Positions 47,837 to 61,254 of a stretch of DNA of 64,000 bases are shown here, piece after piece (within the stretch, counting starts at the first letter, position 1; each line of letters starts with the position of its first letter). The position numbers and the translations under genes are program-made. The stretch comes from Pycnococcus provasolii. Its lineage: Eukaryota > Chlorophyta > Pseudoscourfieldiophyceae > Pseudoscourfieldiales. The stretch lies in assembly GCA_049487715.1 (NCBI GenBank), contig CP150558.1, forward strand, positions 186,001 to 250,000. The letters run 5' to 3'. Under the pieces are notes generated by a model. That model saw only the letters and a list, made by a program, of their open reading frames with translations. It made no database searches and had not been told where the DNA came from.

Positions 47837-49240
47837 TTAGAACATATCCGAAACGACTTGGTCCGTTTCCCATCCGCATACGTCCGCAAAGTCATCCCAT
47901 ACATTCGCAGGGCGTTCCGATTGACTACCTCTCTGCAAGTCCACATCTCCACGGTTGTTTTGCTGAGACTTGCTCTTCGATACCAACTTTCCACCAAACC
48001 TCGGATGCCTCAAGTCGCCGCTCGCCGCATCCTCGCACCGACGGAATGGCTCCGGTTGGGCGGCACGGCGATTGAGGATGCCGCGGATGGGATCCCTGAG
48101 GCTTGGGACGTCAACACTTGGCCGACTCATATGGCTACTTGCCGGCCTGCCCACGGCAACGATTGGAACCTCCGACGGCGTCCTGATGTGTCGCTCGAAC
48201 TTGCGAGCACTAGATATGTTTCGCCCAGATGGTGGCCTACTGGACGCCGGCGACGTCGAAGTCGATTTGGCAGCGAGCGGTGCCTTTGCTGTTTCCAGCG
48301 TAGGAGAAGCCTTGGCATCTTGTTCAGCGTCAACATTTGGCACTAACTTGCCACTCCCAAGCGTCACGTTACGCGGCTTTGGTATGTTCGCCGGTCGCGG
48401 CGCACTCTTTCGCGGCAACCTCTGATCCACGCCATGCGCAGACGTCGACCACGGGATAGGCTGGCCTGAGAGTTGCTCGACCATAGCATCAAACATCTGG
48501 ACACCGAGACTGCGCTTGTCGTTGCGAGCAGTCTGCACACGTGCGATTCGTTTACCTTGCCCGATAATGCTGGCGTCAGGCATGTCTGCCACAGCGCGTG
48601 GCGAGCGCGCAGCCGTCGGCTCCCACGGAAGCGGCGGCGGCGGCGGCGGCACGTCCTGCGAGCGTTTGTACATGTGCTGCGTAGATACCTCGCGGTGTGT
48701 TCGCGAACCTGTACTTTGCACCGCTTCCGACTTGCGACTTGAACCATACAGCGCACTTCTCGTCGCCTCTGTTCTAACAATGTGCGATTTCGACTGAGCG
48801 GCGTCGTGGCCAAGGGAGTCCCGCGAGTTGACTCGCACTAATACCCGCGGGACGTTACGGTTCGCCGGGTTGGTAACCGGAGGCAGCGTCTCGGTCTTCA
48901 TCTCTGAAAAGGGCAGTGGCAGCATCGAGAATCCTAGCAGTGCTCTCGCAGTCGTTCCGCTGGCCGGTCTGGCTGGTCGCGTCCTGCTCTCCGTGGCCGG
49001 TCTGGCTGGTCGCGTCCTGCTCTCCGCCGCCTCCATCAGCAGCGCCGCCGTTCCTGCCCCTCCACCTCGTGACGCCTGTTGCGCGTAGTCAACGGAGACG
49101 GTGGATGTGTGCGTTGCTGACCTCTGTACTAGACCCTGCGATCCGCGTCTTGGGCTGGTGTTATGTCTGTTGGTGACCGGCACGGTCGGCGGCCTGTCCC
49201 AGCCTAGCGGTGTAAAGTTCAAGGTTGTGTGCGCCACCAT
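47837..49240 (-). CDS. Disordered Ser/Arg/Pro-rich protein, unknown
   Basis: A 467-residue protein with ATG at 49240. The bulk is disordered: ESRTRPARPA is repeated in tandem near residue 75, a PPPPPPLPWEPT stretch lies near 200, and Ser/Pro phospho-type sites are common. Small ordered-looking segments are KRSLGVQMFDAMVEQLSGQP, LRHPRFGGKLVSK, and the C-terminal end NVWDDFADVCGWETDQVVSD, which is rich in Trp/Asp and may be a binding motif. No signal peptide, TM or known domain. It could be a cytoskeletal or regulatory protein; nothing in the sequence decides. Confidence 0.6.
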   Translation of the reverse strand: MVAHTTLNFTPLGWDRPPTVPVTNRHNTSPRRGSQGLVQRSATHTSTVSVDYAQQASRGGGAGTAALLMEAAESRTRPARPATESRTRPARPASGTTARALLGFSMLPLPFSEMKTETLPPVTNPANRNVPRVLVRVNSRDSLGHDAAQSKSHIVRTEATRSALYGSSRKSEAVQSTGSRTHREVSTQHMYKRSQDVPPPPPPLPWEPTAARSPRAVADMPDASIIGQGKRIARVQTARNDKRSLGVQMFDAMVEQLSGQPIPWSTSAHGVDQRLPRKSAPRPANIPKPRNVTLGSGKLVPNVDAEQDAKASPTLETAKAPLAAKSTSTSPASSRPPSGRNISSARKFERHIRTPSEVPIVAVGRPASSHMSRPSVDVPSLRDPIRGILNRRAAQPEPFRRCEDAASGDLRHPRFGGKLVSKSKSQQNNRGDVDLQRGSQSERPANVWDDFADVCGWETDQVVSDMF

Positions 49241-50519
49241 AGTACGGTCAGGTTACGGCAGCCTGCCGAGCCAGCCTCGCACACAAACGCACACTAAGTC
49301 ACGCGTCTGAAACGAAGCGCGGCCACAAGAACGGAAGCGCAGCCTTAAGAGCTCAGCTGAGGCTTACGACGCGCGGCGCCGTCCGATGACGCCGAGTAGC
49401 AGCGCCGAAGTCAGGCCCCAAACGTTGACCTTCCTGATCATCCATATTAAAAGGTTTATACCGCCTCAACACTCGGTGGATTTGCTCCATGAGCAGTACA
49501 CAATTGCACATTACACATACAGTGGAGGATGATCGAAGGTCGTACCTTTACCTATGCCGGCCTCCTTGCCCGTTTTTCCTTGGTCAACGACTTGCTTCAT
49601 TTGTTGTCAGGCTGTCAACGCATAAACCTTTAAAGTTACCGCTTGAAAAAGAGGTTGGGTACTATGAAAGCTTGCATACCACCGCTGTCCTTGGTAGTTC
49701 TCTACATACTCTTATTAACATAAAAAATTTCAATTGGGAAAGGTGGATCGCCCATGAACCGAACCACTCAATAATGAACCGGCATTCTTCTTTCAGAGAA
49801 CTGTGTAGAAAACGAACCGGCAAACCTTTTTACCCTAAAGGCATGGTATATTGTCTATGGCAAACTTAATAACGAAGGCAACCAACGAACCTGACTGATT
49901 TATCCCCTATGAATGATTTATGTACTGTATGAATGGCGACATCATCATCACTTGTGAGCCCAAGTGACTACGATAGTGAGCTCAGCCTCACTCATCACGT
50001 GAACTCACGCAAATACTCTAATAGAGCGTTGAATTCATCACAGGCCGCAATGCCGCCGCTTGCAGTACAGCAGTATAGGTCCTACATGAAGCATCCTCAC
50101 CGGCTCCCCATCCAGCCATCTTGAAAGTTGAATCTTGCCTTCGATCTTCTTGGCCTTGCAAGGTAAGGTGCACGCGTCATTCAAGCCTCAAACTCTCAAA
50201 CTAGCTGTTTCTTCGTGAATCGTGGTCAGGATCCGTAATTTAAGAGCCAGCTTATCATACTACCACTCAGCCAATACTGTACTGTATGTACCGTCTGCGT
50301 CTCTCCACCTCGCGGCCTCAAACGCGAACGTCTTGAGCACGTCTCCGGAGCCCGCTCCCCCCATAATCCTCTTCCCCATCCCATCCATCTCGCTATATCT
50401 TGCGGATATATCTCCTAAACTCCTTTTGAACTTCATTCTGTCATTGCGGCTACTGTACAGGTGTCTCAAGAAGGGTGTCTCTACAGGTGTGCTGGGTAAG
50501 GGTTCGCGGTAAGGGTCAT
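49241..50519. other. Divergent intergenic region, 1.3 kb
   Basis: No gene supported. CTACGATAG motif at 49968-49976, and TACTGTACTGTATGTACC (about 50275) and TACTGTACAGGTG (about 50453) words close to the next gene; the latter recurs near 53400. Confidence 0.5.
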
Positions 50520-51078
50520 ATGGATAGCGCCATGGATAGGGTCATGGGCACCACACAGCCGGGTTCCCAGATGGAGCGCGAGCTATCCCTCGTGGGACTC
50601 GTCGAAGTCGGCGTGGATGGCGTCAGCGAGTGTCCGGCGACGGCGGAGGAGCTCTATGCACAAACCAAGGCGGCGAGAGGCGCAATGACGCGGGCTCTGT
50701 CCACGCCGACGCTCGCGTACGCTGCCAACAGTCAAACGGCCGCAGGGAGACGACCAGGCGCTGGTGGAGTACTGCCAACACCAGCCGCGATGCCCCGGTG
50801 CGCGTCAACGACGAGACTGCAAATGACGTCCACCAAGCCGACGCTGCAACATCAGGCGCAGTGGAGTGCCGCGCGACTTTCGAGGAGGGCGTGCCGTGTG
50901 TTTCCCATCGCGATCTTCGCCATCTTATTCCTGCACGCCGTCAGCTGCGGGTTTCTCTTCTGCGTACACCTTCCCATTGCCAGACCAGGCGTGTGGTCGT
51001 CACGCCAAGCTGAAGATGATCGCGGCTTCAACGCAAGGAGGAGCAGAGCAGGCAGTGGCGTAAGTGGCCGAGGAAGAG

Positions 51079-51112
<34 letters not shown>

Positions 51113-52958
51113 ACAACAACAGAGCACGTCGGACTCGATCGATCGACAACCACCACACCCCAACGGCGCAAATAACACCACTGCTGCCGCCGCCGATGCC
51201 TCGTCATCCAGCGCCGCCGGTGGTGGGTACTATGACGATAGTTCCGACTTCAGCTCGCGTAGTCGGCCGCCGAACCTCATTCCCGACGTCCTCCACCAGA
51301 CGTATCGCACCAAGGCGCTGCCCAGCAACCTGATCGCGCTGATGGACACCTGGAAGAAGATGAACCCAGACTTCTCGTTCCGCTTCTACGACGATGCTGC
51401 TTGCCTCGCATTCGTTCGGCGCGAATTTCCAGAGTACTTCGACGCGTATGTGGCACTGCCCAAGTCGGTGGAGCGCAGCGACTTTTTCAGATATATGGTC
51501 GTGCTCAGGCTCGGCGGGTACTACGCCGACGTCGACACGGAATGCCGCAGCCCGCTATCGGGACTTGCACGGCAAACAGACACTCTCATCGTCGGCTGGG
51601 AAGGTGAGTTTCACACGTTCGAAGAGGCGGAGGAACGCCGGTTCGTGCGGCAGAGGCAAGTTCTGCAGTGGACATTCGCCGCTGCGCCCGGGCATCCAGC
51701 GCTGCGCGACGCGTGCGATCGCATCGCCGAGCACGCGCGCGAGAAGTTCAGCAACAACACGAACGCGGACACGCTGCAGAAAACAGGGCCAGGCATGTGG
51801 ACGGACGTGGTTATGCTCGCCGCAAGCCATCATCCGTCATCGCCAAGAGATCCGTGGGGCGTACGCTTCCTTCCTCGCGTTTCCTTCGGCGCGCATCCGA
51901 AAGGACAGGACGGCGTGAGCCCAAATAGTCCAGATGTTCTCGTACAACACAAGTTCGTTGGGAGCTGGAAGGCACATCCGTTTCGCAACCCATTCGCGAG
52001 CAAAATCCCATCACAGATTAAGCAAATCACCAAACCGGATTCTTGGCGTGCCGCTGCGGCGGCTGTGAGCATGCTCTGGGACCCACCTTTCGACGCCTTT
52101 GTCTTCCCCGCAGGTTCCGCCGCTGCACCGCGTGGCAGCCCCACGGCGGTGGCGAGCCGCTCTCTGACGATGTTTGGTCGATGGCACCTTGAGTCGGAGG
52201 CGCCGCCTCGGGGCGCTGGTATCGCCGAGATGGCGGTTCGTGCGCTCGAGTCGAACGGCGGCGGGCTTGTGACCATCACACCAGGACTCGGCGTTGTCGC
52301 CCTCGCCGCGGCGGCACGCAAGCACGTCGTGACTGCGCTGGTACCCACAACTAACAGCACTCCATCGTCTGAGCTGTTCAACCACGCTCTGAATCGAAAC
52401 GGTTTCCGCCGCGACGGCTCGGTGGCTGTGGTGGAGGTGCGCAAAGACTCCGCGTGGCTGCCAAATGTCACGGAGAGCAAAGTAAGTGCGGTGCATCTCG
52501 GCGCGGTGGACCCATCACACCCTGGTGGTTGGGAGATTTGGGGCTTCGACGCAATGTTTCGCGTTGTGGAAGCAAGCCAACCGGAGGCAGTCGTGCTGGA
52601 GTATCAGCCTGGTCGCGCTTCCGCATGGGCGGTATCCATCGGCGCCAAGGCAGATCCCAGCGCCATATTCGCGCGCCTTCATTCGCTCGGGTACACAACG
52701 GCATCTCACACAGGGCGTGTTTGCACGGCGCATTGGGTGAATACGACGCAAGGCTTGATGACACGCTTCGCAGCCTCGGCGGTTTCGCACGAGGATAACT
52801 TCGTGCTTGCGCCGACATGGTGCCCGACTGAATTGAGCAGTTGGGATAGTCTGCTAGCCGTAACGGCGCTTAGCTCAGACGCCGAACCCGAGACTTTCTT
52901 GTTTTCGTTTCCGTCTTCCGCGGGGCATGCTACGGCCAACGCATCATCCGTCCAGTGA
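50520..52958 (+). CDS. GT32 glycosyltransferase fused to an FkbM-like methyltransferase domain
   Basis: An 812-residue protein from the ATG at 50520 (others at 50532 and 50544). One hydrophobic segment near residue 135 (VFPIAIFAILFLHAVSCGFLF) is a type II signal anchor, so the rest is probably Golgi-lumenal. A low-complexity stem has a His/Asp tract. Residues about 254-440 are a GT32/OCH1-like domain: IPDVLHQTYRTKALPSNL, DFSFRFYDDAACLAFV, ERSDFFRYMVVLRLGGYYAD and the DxD (DVDTECRSPL). Residues about 545-800 resemble an FkbM-type methyltransferase with GLVTITPGLGVVALAAAARK and VVLEYQPGRASAWA, but the SAM motif is weak. The fusion suggests a glycan extended and methylated together. The methyltransferase call is tentative. 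Confidence 0.82.
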
Positions 52959-54613
52959 CTTGAGATGATAGAATGCGATGCCTGACGTTCCTCCTCCTCC
53001 TCTGTCTCCTCCTCCACCACCACCACCACCACCTCCTCCTCCTCTGTCTCCTCCTCCTCTGTATCATTGTATTGTGTAATCATTTGTGTTTTTCCTCAAA
53101 AATCAGAGCTTCACAACATTGCACATTTTTTGCTGAAGTGCTGTGGTCATACTGCAGTCTGTACTGAACGAATTTCATATTCAGTTGTCAAGGCAACGTC
53201 TGTCGATAGTAGTAGGTACAAAATCAAGGGATATGTGACCCATCCAAAGGGGGAGGGGTTTGGGACCTGGGTTTGGGGTTTGGGGAGCCGGGACCATTTT
53301 TCAAGTTGATCTCCCCGTGGATTTGGCGTGTGACCACTTTGGACTTCCTCCTGGAAACCTCGAAAGTTAACCCGCATATTAAACCTTTAAGGTTAGTACT
53401 ACTGTACAGGTGCATACATAAATCCCTAGTCTAAACTCTAGGTTAACGCCTGGCTAGTCCTGCATGGAGGTCCATGAGCCAATCAAATCCACCTCGCCGC
53501 GGGGACAAACTGTATGAGACAAGCTCCATCCCTTTCCCTTTTCCCGAGACCCTTTCCAGCGAGTTACTTACCGGTGTGTGTCGACCGGTTCATTTGGTTG
53601 CCATGGTCATGGTGTTACAGCACCACACAGGTCGTCCAAGGGAGAGATGCATGGGCGGCAACCACACTCCCGCAGAGCTGAAAGACTGAAAGCAGAGCCC
53701 AACACACCCGTGGCCCAACCGGTAGGAAGCCTACCGGGGCCCACACCGGAGGACGAGTCTGTCCAAGTGGAAAAGTGGAGAACGACAACGGGAGTTCCTT
53801 CCCCGCATGAGGAGGAAACAGTTGAATGCGCCTCATAACGAGGCAGTTGAATGAAGGCCTGAAGCGAAGCGAAACGAACGAGACACGGCATCGCCTCGAG
53901 GCACCAACGACACCAACGACGAGGACGACGACGACGACGAGGCGTAGCGTTGAGCACTCACTCCCATGCACACATCCCATGCCTTGCATCCGAGGCTCTG
54001 TCTGTCTGTGCGCATCCCTCTGAGGCTCCAACAGGCCGGCCGTCAGGTCGACCGGCAGCATCGTTGTTGGCGTAGGCATTGTCGTATGCGTTGTTGGCCA
54101 ACGTTGGCTTCTGTTGTTGGCTTCTGTTGTTGTCCTCGTGCAGAACCAGAAGAAACCAGAAGAAACAACAAGAAACAGGCCGTGCGCAGGGCAACGCAGC
54201 GAAAGGGAAAGGGAAGGGAAGGGGAGGGGGTTGCAGTGCACCAGTGCAGTGCACCAGTGCACAGTGCACAGTGCACAGTGCAGTGCAGTGCACAGTGCAC
54301 AGTGCCCAGTGGGTTGCGTTGCTCTCGAAGAAACAACTGTGTGTTGCTTTAGGTGCTTCGGACCCGACGTCGTCGTCGTCGTCGTCGTCGTCGCCCCCCC
54401 TCTCGTCTCTCGTCTCTCGAAGGTTGCCAAGGTTGCAAAGGGGCAAGGCGCGGCCCCTCCCCTCCCCTCCCCTCCCCTCTCCCTCAACAACACTCCTTCA
54501 AGGCTCACTGTTCTGGCCGGTGGCTCCGTGTGGCGCCGTGCCGTTGTGTGTGTGTGTGCGTGTGTGTGTGCGTGTGTATTAAGTAGTCTTAACACACATA
54601 GACACGGTTAGAC
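52959..54613. other. Intergenic region with microsatellites
   Basis: About 1.65 kb with no supported gene. It holds CCTCCTCCACCACC runs (about 52992-53060), GGGACCTGGGTTTGGGG words (about 53253-53275), a GACGAC run (about 53920), the GTGCA tandem repeat (54233-54311), CCCCT repeats (about 54455-54478) and a GT run (about 54546-54577). Confidence 0.6.
54233..54311. repeat. GTGCA/CAGTGCAC tandem repeat
   Basis: About 80 bp of repeated CAGTGCAC-type words in varying register, self-complementary and able to form hairpins, 300 bp upstream of the giant surface-protein gene. Confidence 0.85.
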
Positions 54614-57600
54614 ATGGTGGGATCCTCGAGTTCTCGAGGCGCCATGAGCCTTTTTGCGCTCCTACTTTTGGCGGTGTGCTCTCTGCAGCTTGCATCAGGT
54701 ACGCTTGTGGTGGGGTTTGTTTAGGAAGGAAGAGAAGGGAAGGGTTGTGCAAACGTGGAACGCGGGTGTGCACCGCGGCCATGGAGCGTAGTGCAGGTGG
54801 CCGGTGAAGTGCCGTAGCGTGGTGGTGCTCGGGCGAAACAACGCTCGTCTCTTCGTCAGACGCCGGGATGGGTGGTGCAACACGCACGTGCACGTCGCGT
54901 TTGCGAGATAGGCTGGACGGAGGGTACTCTTGCAGATGAACGCGGGTGTGGTAGCTTTCCAACGAACGTGATCGGTGGCCACTGAAGAGATCATGCCTGC
55001 AGGAACGAAACGAAACAAGGGCAGAGCTAACACTTACGCACACACTCTCCCTCACAAAACAAAACAAAACAAAACAAAACACAGCGACGCACTTCCGCTT
55101 CGGCACCATTAGCTGGGGTTTGGAGTCCGGAAACACAGTGCGCTTCCAGATGAGGCTGGCGTACCGCAAGAACTACGACTGGGGCGTGCGCTTCGGCGAG
55201 CAGTGCGCGTCCGCGGACCAGGTGTTCAAGACGCAGGGCTGCGAGTTCAACGAGCTTCCTGAGTACTACCAGACCGTCGCGAACTACCTGCGCTTCCCCG
55301 TGGGCATGGACTTCGACCAGAAGCCGCTCACGGCCGGAAGGCTCTGTATCTCGCCATGGGACAACGGCGACTACCCGACGTGCCCGCAGGGACAACCAGG
55401 GATTACGGATTCAAGCCCTGGTACTTCGGTGCCGAACCAGAAGTTCCCTGCCGGTTTCAACTACATGGGTGAGTGGGTAGGCTTGAACAACCAGCCGAAT
55501 GATGGCACCGTCCCGTACGACGTGCAGCTGCGCACGCAGGGAACGATCAACACGGACGTTCCGTGCGAGTCTGTGGACGACAGCAGCCCTGGACCGCCCA
55601 CGCCGGACTACTGCGCTCCGTACTACGACAGCTACGGTTTCTTTTTCGGCGACGACACTACGCACAACGTGACGATGCGCATCACGGACGTGAACAACGA
55701 CGTGCAGAGCAGGATTGGCAACTACGTGCAGGGTATCTCGACGTTCAGCCACCAGTACCCGTCGGGCAAGAACAACTGCGCCTCATGCGGAGCCAACGGC
55801 AAGCCGTGGGTCGCCTTCTTCACGGGTGGCGACCGTCTCGAGAAGTTCACAAGCAAGCTGCAGAACAACATTCTCGGCCGCTACCGTCTCGAGATCAGCG
55901 TCAACATCCAGTCGAACAACCAGTTCTCGCCTGAGGCGACGCAGCTTCCCGTGCTTCCCGTGCCGTACAACGGCCGCGCGGGCAGCGCGACGTCGTCGCC
56001 GTACGGCATGATGTCGACGTTCGAGATTGCCGCGTTTGACCGCGATGTCACGTCGACCGGCAACCAGCCGGTGCGCTTTTACCTCGGCACGCCGCTGAAG
56101 CACGGACTGCTGCTCGCGAACTCCTTCCCCGAGGGAACCTACGAGGGCAACTGGTTCAAGGAGCAGTACAACGCGCAGTGGACGCAGCTCTTCCAGGAGA
56201 ACTGCAACGCCGGAACGACGGCGGCTCCGAACTACCAGTGCTCCGCCTGCCAGAAGGGTGGCGGCAAGATTCTTACGCTGCGCGGACGCACGTTCGAGTT
56301 CAACTGTGAAGACTACCCGCAGTGGCCGGATGATCTCACCAATTTTCCAGGCAAGTTCGTTGCAGGTCCGCCGAAGAATCTGCACATCGACAGGTTCACC
56401 GGCGTCGTTCGCTGGGAGACGGGAATCAACCCGTTCGTCGTCGACAGTGGCGCTTATGCCACAAACTGGGACTACGATGGCGATGGCACGATCGACGTGG
56501 CTGCTGGCACGACTCCAAGCCCGCTGCCGCAGCCGGTTCAGCCTGGCCTGTACAACCTTGTGCTGGACATCCGATCCGCCTCGATGGACGCCACCGCGCC
56601 GACGTGCGACGAAACTGCCACGACGCAGTCTGCCCGAGAGGCGTGCTTCGAGCAGCGAGACCAAAATGGAAACATTGACACAAATGGATACATTTCCATC
56701 CCGCTTGACTTCCTCATCTATCTGTACCCGCCGATGCGCTACTGCTCGATCGACTGCATAGATGGCGGTACCGATACCACCAACCAGGGTATTACGACAT
56801 TCCGCGACCAAGGCCGTTACGGCCACTCGAAGCAGTTCACGTCTTCTAAATTCGAGCACGACATGCCCGGCACGGGCATGTGCACGATCTGCGGAGGTGG
56901 CGACACGCAGTCGGCGGACGTTTCGAACGCTACGTACTGCAAGCCCAAGGACAGCAACTTCGGATGCCAGGGCCAGTGCCCTGGCTATGGCGTGGACGAG
57001 GATGGCGCCTCCTCCGGACCTTTGGCGAAGGACGCGAACTGCAATGACGTGACGGCTTCGGGCAAGACCACCGTGAGCGTCGTCCCCACCGCGGGAGCGT
57101 GCAAGACGAACACGTTCCCGTATTTCATCAACCAGGCTGTTCCCGGAACGGACGATGGAAACACGCCGTTGGCGATCGACGGAAAGCCCGAGTCTACGGC
57201 GAAGTTCGTTGGCAAGAAGGGAGCCGAGGTTGCTTTCAACATCGTCGCCAAGGACGACGACGACTGCGTCGAGCTTTACATCTACTCCACCGGACTCTAC
57301 CGCGGAGACACGTTCAAGACTCCCGGCACGAACAACTACGTTTGCTCGTTCGGTGATCTCGCGTGCCCCTTCAACATGCAGCTCGGTACAACGGAGCGTA
57401 AGGACGGCGCAGGTAACGTCGACTCGACTGGCAAGATTATCCGACGAAGGTTCTCGTGGCCTGTGCAAGCCGGAACAACGCAGGACCAAGACCCGCGTCC
57501 CGCGGACGTGACGGTTTGCTTCTACGCGTTCGACGGCTACACGCAGTCCATCTTCCGCTGCGTTCGCATCATGCTCACGGTCGACAAGGCGATCTACTGG

Positions 57601-60600
57601 CGCGATCTTCGCCCAGGCCTCGCGCAGTTCGATGCGCAGTCGACTGATCCGGCGAAAAACTTCATGGTGCTGCTCACGCCGACGAACAACACGGTGATGG
57701 AGGTTGCCGTGGGAGACACGCTCGAGTTCACGATGTCCGCCAAGCAGGGAACCGGCTTCGGTCCGATCGACATTTACATCTCGCAGGGCGAGCTGCCTGA
57801 CGGCGCCCAGTTTGGCCAGTACGGCACGAAGGTGTTCTCGACGGACACGTACGACGATCCGACGGATCGCAAGTTCAAGTGGACGCCGAAGGTTGGTCAG
57901 GAGTGCCGTTACCGCCTGTGTTTCATGGCTCGCAATCAGAAGAGCGTGCGCGACTACTCCATGACACTTCCAACCGGCGCGGGAAGTGCCGCGACACTCG
58001 ACGAGCGCTGCTACGACATCCTCGTGACGGATCGCTCGATGCAGTTCTCGAATGGTCTCGCCGCGGTTGAAGCTCCCGTTGCGCCGCTCCTCGGCGACTG
58101 CGGCTTCTCCGTTGCGATGTGGTTCAAGCCGTCGGTGACAACGACTGACATGCCGCTGTTTACAACGGGATACACTCTGTCCGGCTCAACGACGAAGAAT
58201 GTGGTGCACCAGCTCTCGTGGGTTCAGACGACGCCCACTGCTTTCACGGACGGCACCACCACGCAGACGGGAACGAAGATGCGCTCGCTGCGGTATACTG
58301 ACCCGCTGAACGGAATCACCATCACCGCTCCCGCGGTGATCGCGGACGATGGCAAGTGGCATTACGCCGTGCTGACGGTGGGTAACGACGGAACGGTGAC
58401 TCTTTACCAGGACGGCGTCGCCTCGGAGCACTACCTGGACTCTTTCCGTGGCTACTCGACTCCTCAGGTGTCCACGGCGTCTATGGGCATCGTCGACGGA
58501 AAGATTCAGAGCGTCGGCGTTGTGATCGGCTCGAAGCCCGGCTCGACTGGCTTCTTCACCCTTGGATCGTACGGCGGCTCCGCCTACGACGGACTCATGA
58601 ACGAGGTGCGCGTGTACGACTACGGCGTCACGTCGGCGCTCGTGGAAGCCACGAAGTACACCGCGGTTGACAGCCTCCCCAAGTACACCGATGGTCTCAT
58701 CGCGTACTACAAGATGCACGATACATCCAACGTCGGCGGAGCGGATTCGTTTAGCAAGTACCAGATTGGATCCACGAACTGGTACCCGCCGGAAGCCTTC
58801 CCTAACCAGCCCACGGTTATCGCCGGCGACACGACGGGCAACGACGTCGCAGATTCTCCGACGGCTCGTTCTGCGACCGAGCTCACGATGAACGGCATTG
58901 CTGTGCAGGATTCATCCGGCAACAACAACCACGCCTCGGGTGGCACGGTTGGCAGCCTGCACTCCGTTGTGGAGGGCTGCCCAATGATCCTGTCGTGCCC
59001 GTACTCTTTCTTCCCGTCCGTCGTTCACGTCGACGGCGGCGAGGTGGTGACGGTGTCTGGCGACAACTTCGCTGACTACGATGGCATTGCATGCGATTTC
59101 GTTGGCTTGTCGGAGTCGAAGGCGACGTACGTCAACTTCAACACGATCAGGTGCATGGCACCGCCATCGCAGACGGCTTATGCGTCCAGCATCGAGACGG
59201 CGAACGGCGTCGTATTTTCGGATTTCAAGATCCCGATGTACCACAGCGAGGCTGGGCTCAAGCTTGACGGCACGGACGACATGCTCGAGGTGACCGGCTT
59301 GGACGTCTCCAAAAAATCCACGATCGGCATGTGGGCATACTTCGGCGAGGCTACTGTTGGCACTGAGAAGAACGCCTTCCTCACGATCTACGACACCTTT
59401 GTCCCCACGGTCCCTGCCAACTCGAAATCGGCTGCGCTGATGCTTGTGCAAGAAGTTTCCGGCTTTATCATCATGGCAAGCTTCAACAACGGCTCTTCAG
59501 TCACCCTTGGCACCACCGGACAGGTTGTCAAGCCCAACATGTGGCACTACGTTTCCACCGTTTTTGACAACACGGCGCAGACGATGGAGCTGACTGTCGA
59601 CCAGGTGGCTGCCGGCTCCGTGAAAGTTCCGGTTAAGTTCACTTCGCCAAACATGCAGGTTGGCGGCGCATGCAAGCCCGTGGCGGGAACAACCCCCCCG
59701 AGCTGCACGAAGATTCAGGCAGCGATCGGCAGCTGGAACGGCACGGTCGATCAGCTCACGGTCTTCGAGAAGAGTCTTTCCGCCTGCGAAATGGAGCAGG
59801 TGATGTGGGGCAATCTCACGTCGACAGATCTTTGTCCCGTCGGAGATGGCAAGCAGGTTGACGTGTACGAGAAGATGAGTCTGGAAGTGCGCTTCAACGA
59901 CTTTGTGCCTGCCGAGATTCTCAAGGATGGCAGGGGACGGTACACGGTGAAACGCTACCCGTGGCCGTCGAATGACTCACCGAAAATCATCCGCACCACG
60001 GTTCCGTACCTTGCGCCGTCGCTCAGCAACCCGCGCCGCCTTACGTACGCCCCTGTGGACATCGCGTACACTCCCGTCGACGGTAACTTTAAGGCACACG
60101 TGCTGCAGTGTGGCACGGACGCATTGAGTATTCGCGGCGTTGACTTCTGTACCCCGGCGCCGGCGCCGAATAAGGGCAACACGTACTTCCCTTACCTGCA
60201 ATCCCAAAAGGCGAGCGTCGATGGATACGAGGAGGTGACGGCATTCGGATTCGGATTTGCACCCTCGCCGTTCCTCAAGTGCATGCAGGACGGCTCCGCG
60301 ATCGACGCGATTTACGTGAACATGGGTGAGATCAAGTGCGTCGTGCCGCCCGCCACAAATGTCGGCTCGACAGAAATCAAGGCGTCGAACGAGGCTGGAG
60401 CTTACGCTGCTTGCGGAACGACGACCGAAGAGATCGTGACGTATCCCGAGAAGTTGGTGATGTCCGAGATTGCGCTGTACTTCGACGGCGTCGGCGACTT
60501 CGCATACTCCGAGACGGCGGCCGATGGCTTGAGCGAGGACACCGGCGTCACCTTCGGTGCGTGGTTCTACCCGATGGGAGGGAACAGCACGGAGGAGCAG

Positions 60601-61223
60601 CCGATCGTTTGCTTCACTGACCCTTGCACCGCACCGCCAGCTTCGCCGCCGCCGCCGCCGCCACCCCCACCGGTTGCCGCCCCGTCTGAGGGAACGCCGA
60701 GCCCCGGTGGCCGCCGTGAGCTCCTCGGACTTGGAGACGGAGTTCACCCGCCGACGAAGACGCGCACGTGCCTCATGTTCCGCGATGAGAAGGTGTATAT
60801 TCAGAGCGACCTTGCGCCCACGTCGTACGGATTGTTGAGCTTTGCCAATGCCACGACGGCGGCTGGAATCAGCCTGCCTGCCAAGCTGAACGAGTGGCAT
60901 TACGCCGAGATCTCGATCGAGAAGAAGGAGATACTTCAGGACATCCCGTCGGACGGTTTCAACGCCACTGGCAACGTGCCGCTGTACTTCGCTTCGCTTA
61001 TGGTTGACGGCAAGACGATTGACTTGGACCCGCTCTCGCTGAAGATTCCCGGAATGCCGAATCCCGACGGCCTGTTCATGATTGGCGGCCTTGACTGTGC
61101 GCCATCGCCGCCGCCGCCGCCGAGCCCGCCGCCGCCGCCCGGACCGCCGCCGCCGACCCCGCCGCCGCCGACCCCGCCGCCGCCGCCGCCGCCACCGCCA
61201 CCGAGTCCGCCGCCGCCGAGTCC

Positions 61224-61254
<31 letters not shown>

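Noticed and set aside
53615-54595. A 326-codon minus-strand frame in the microsatellite region
   Set aside because: It is built from simple repeats (HTHTHT, TTTTT, repeated HC/AL words) with no domain; overlapping frames on both strands show the same.
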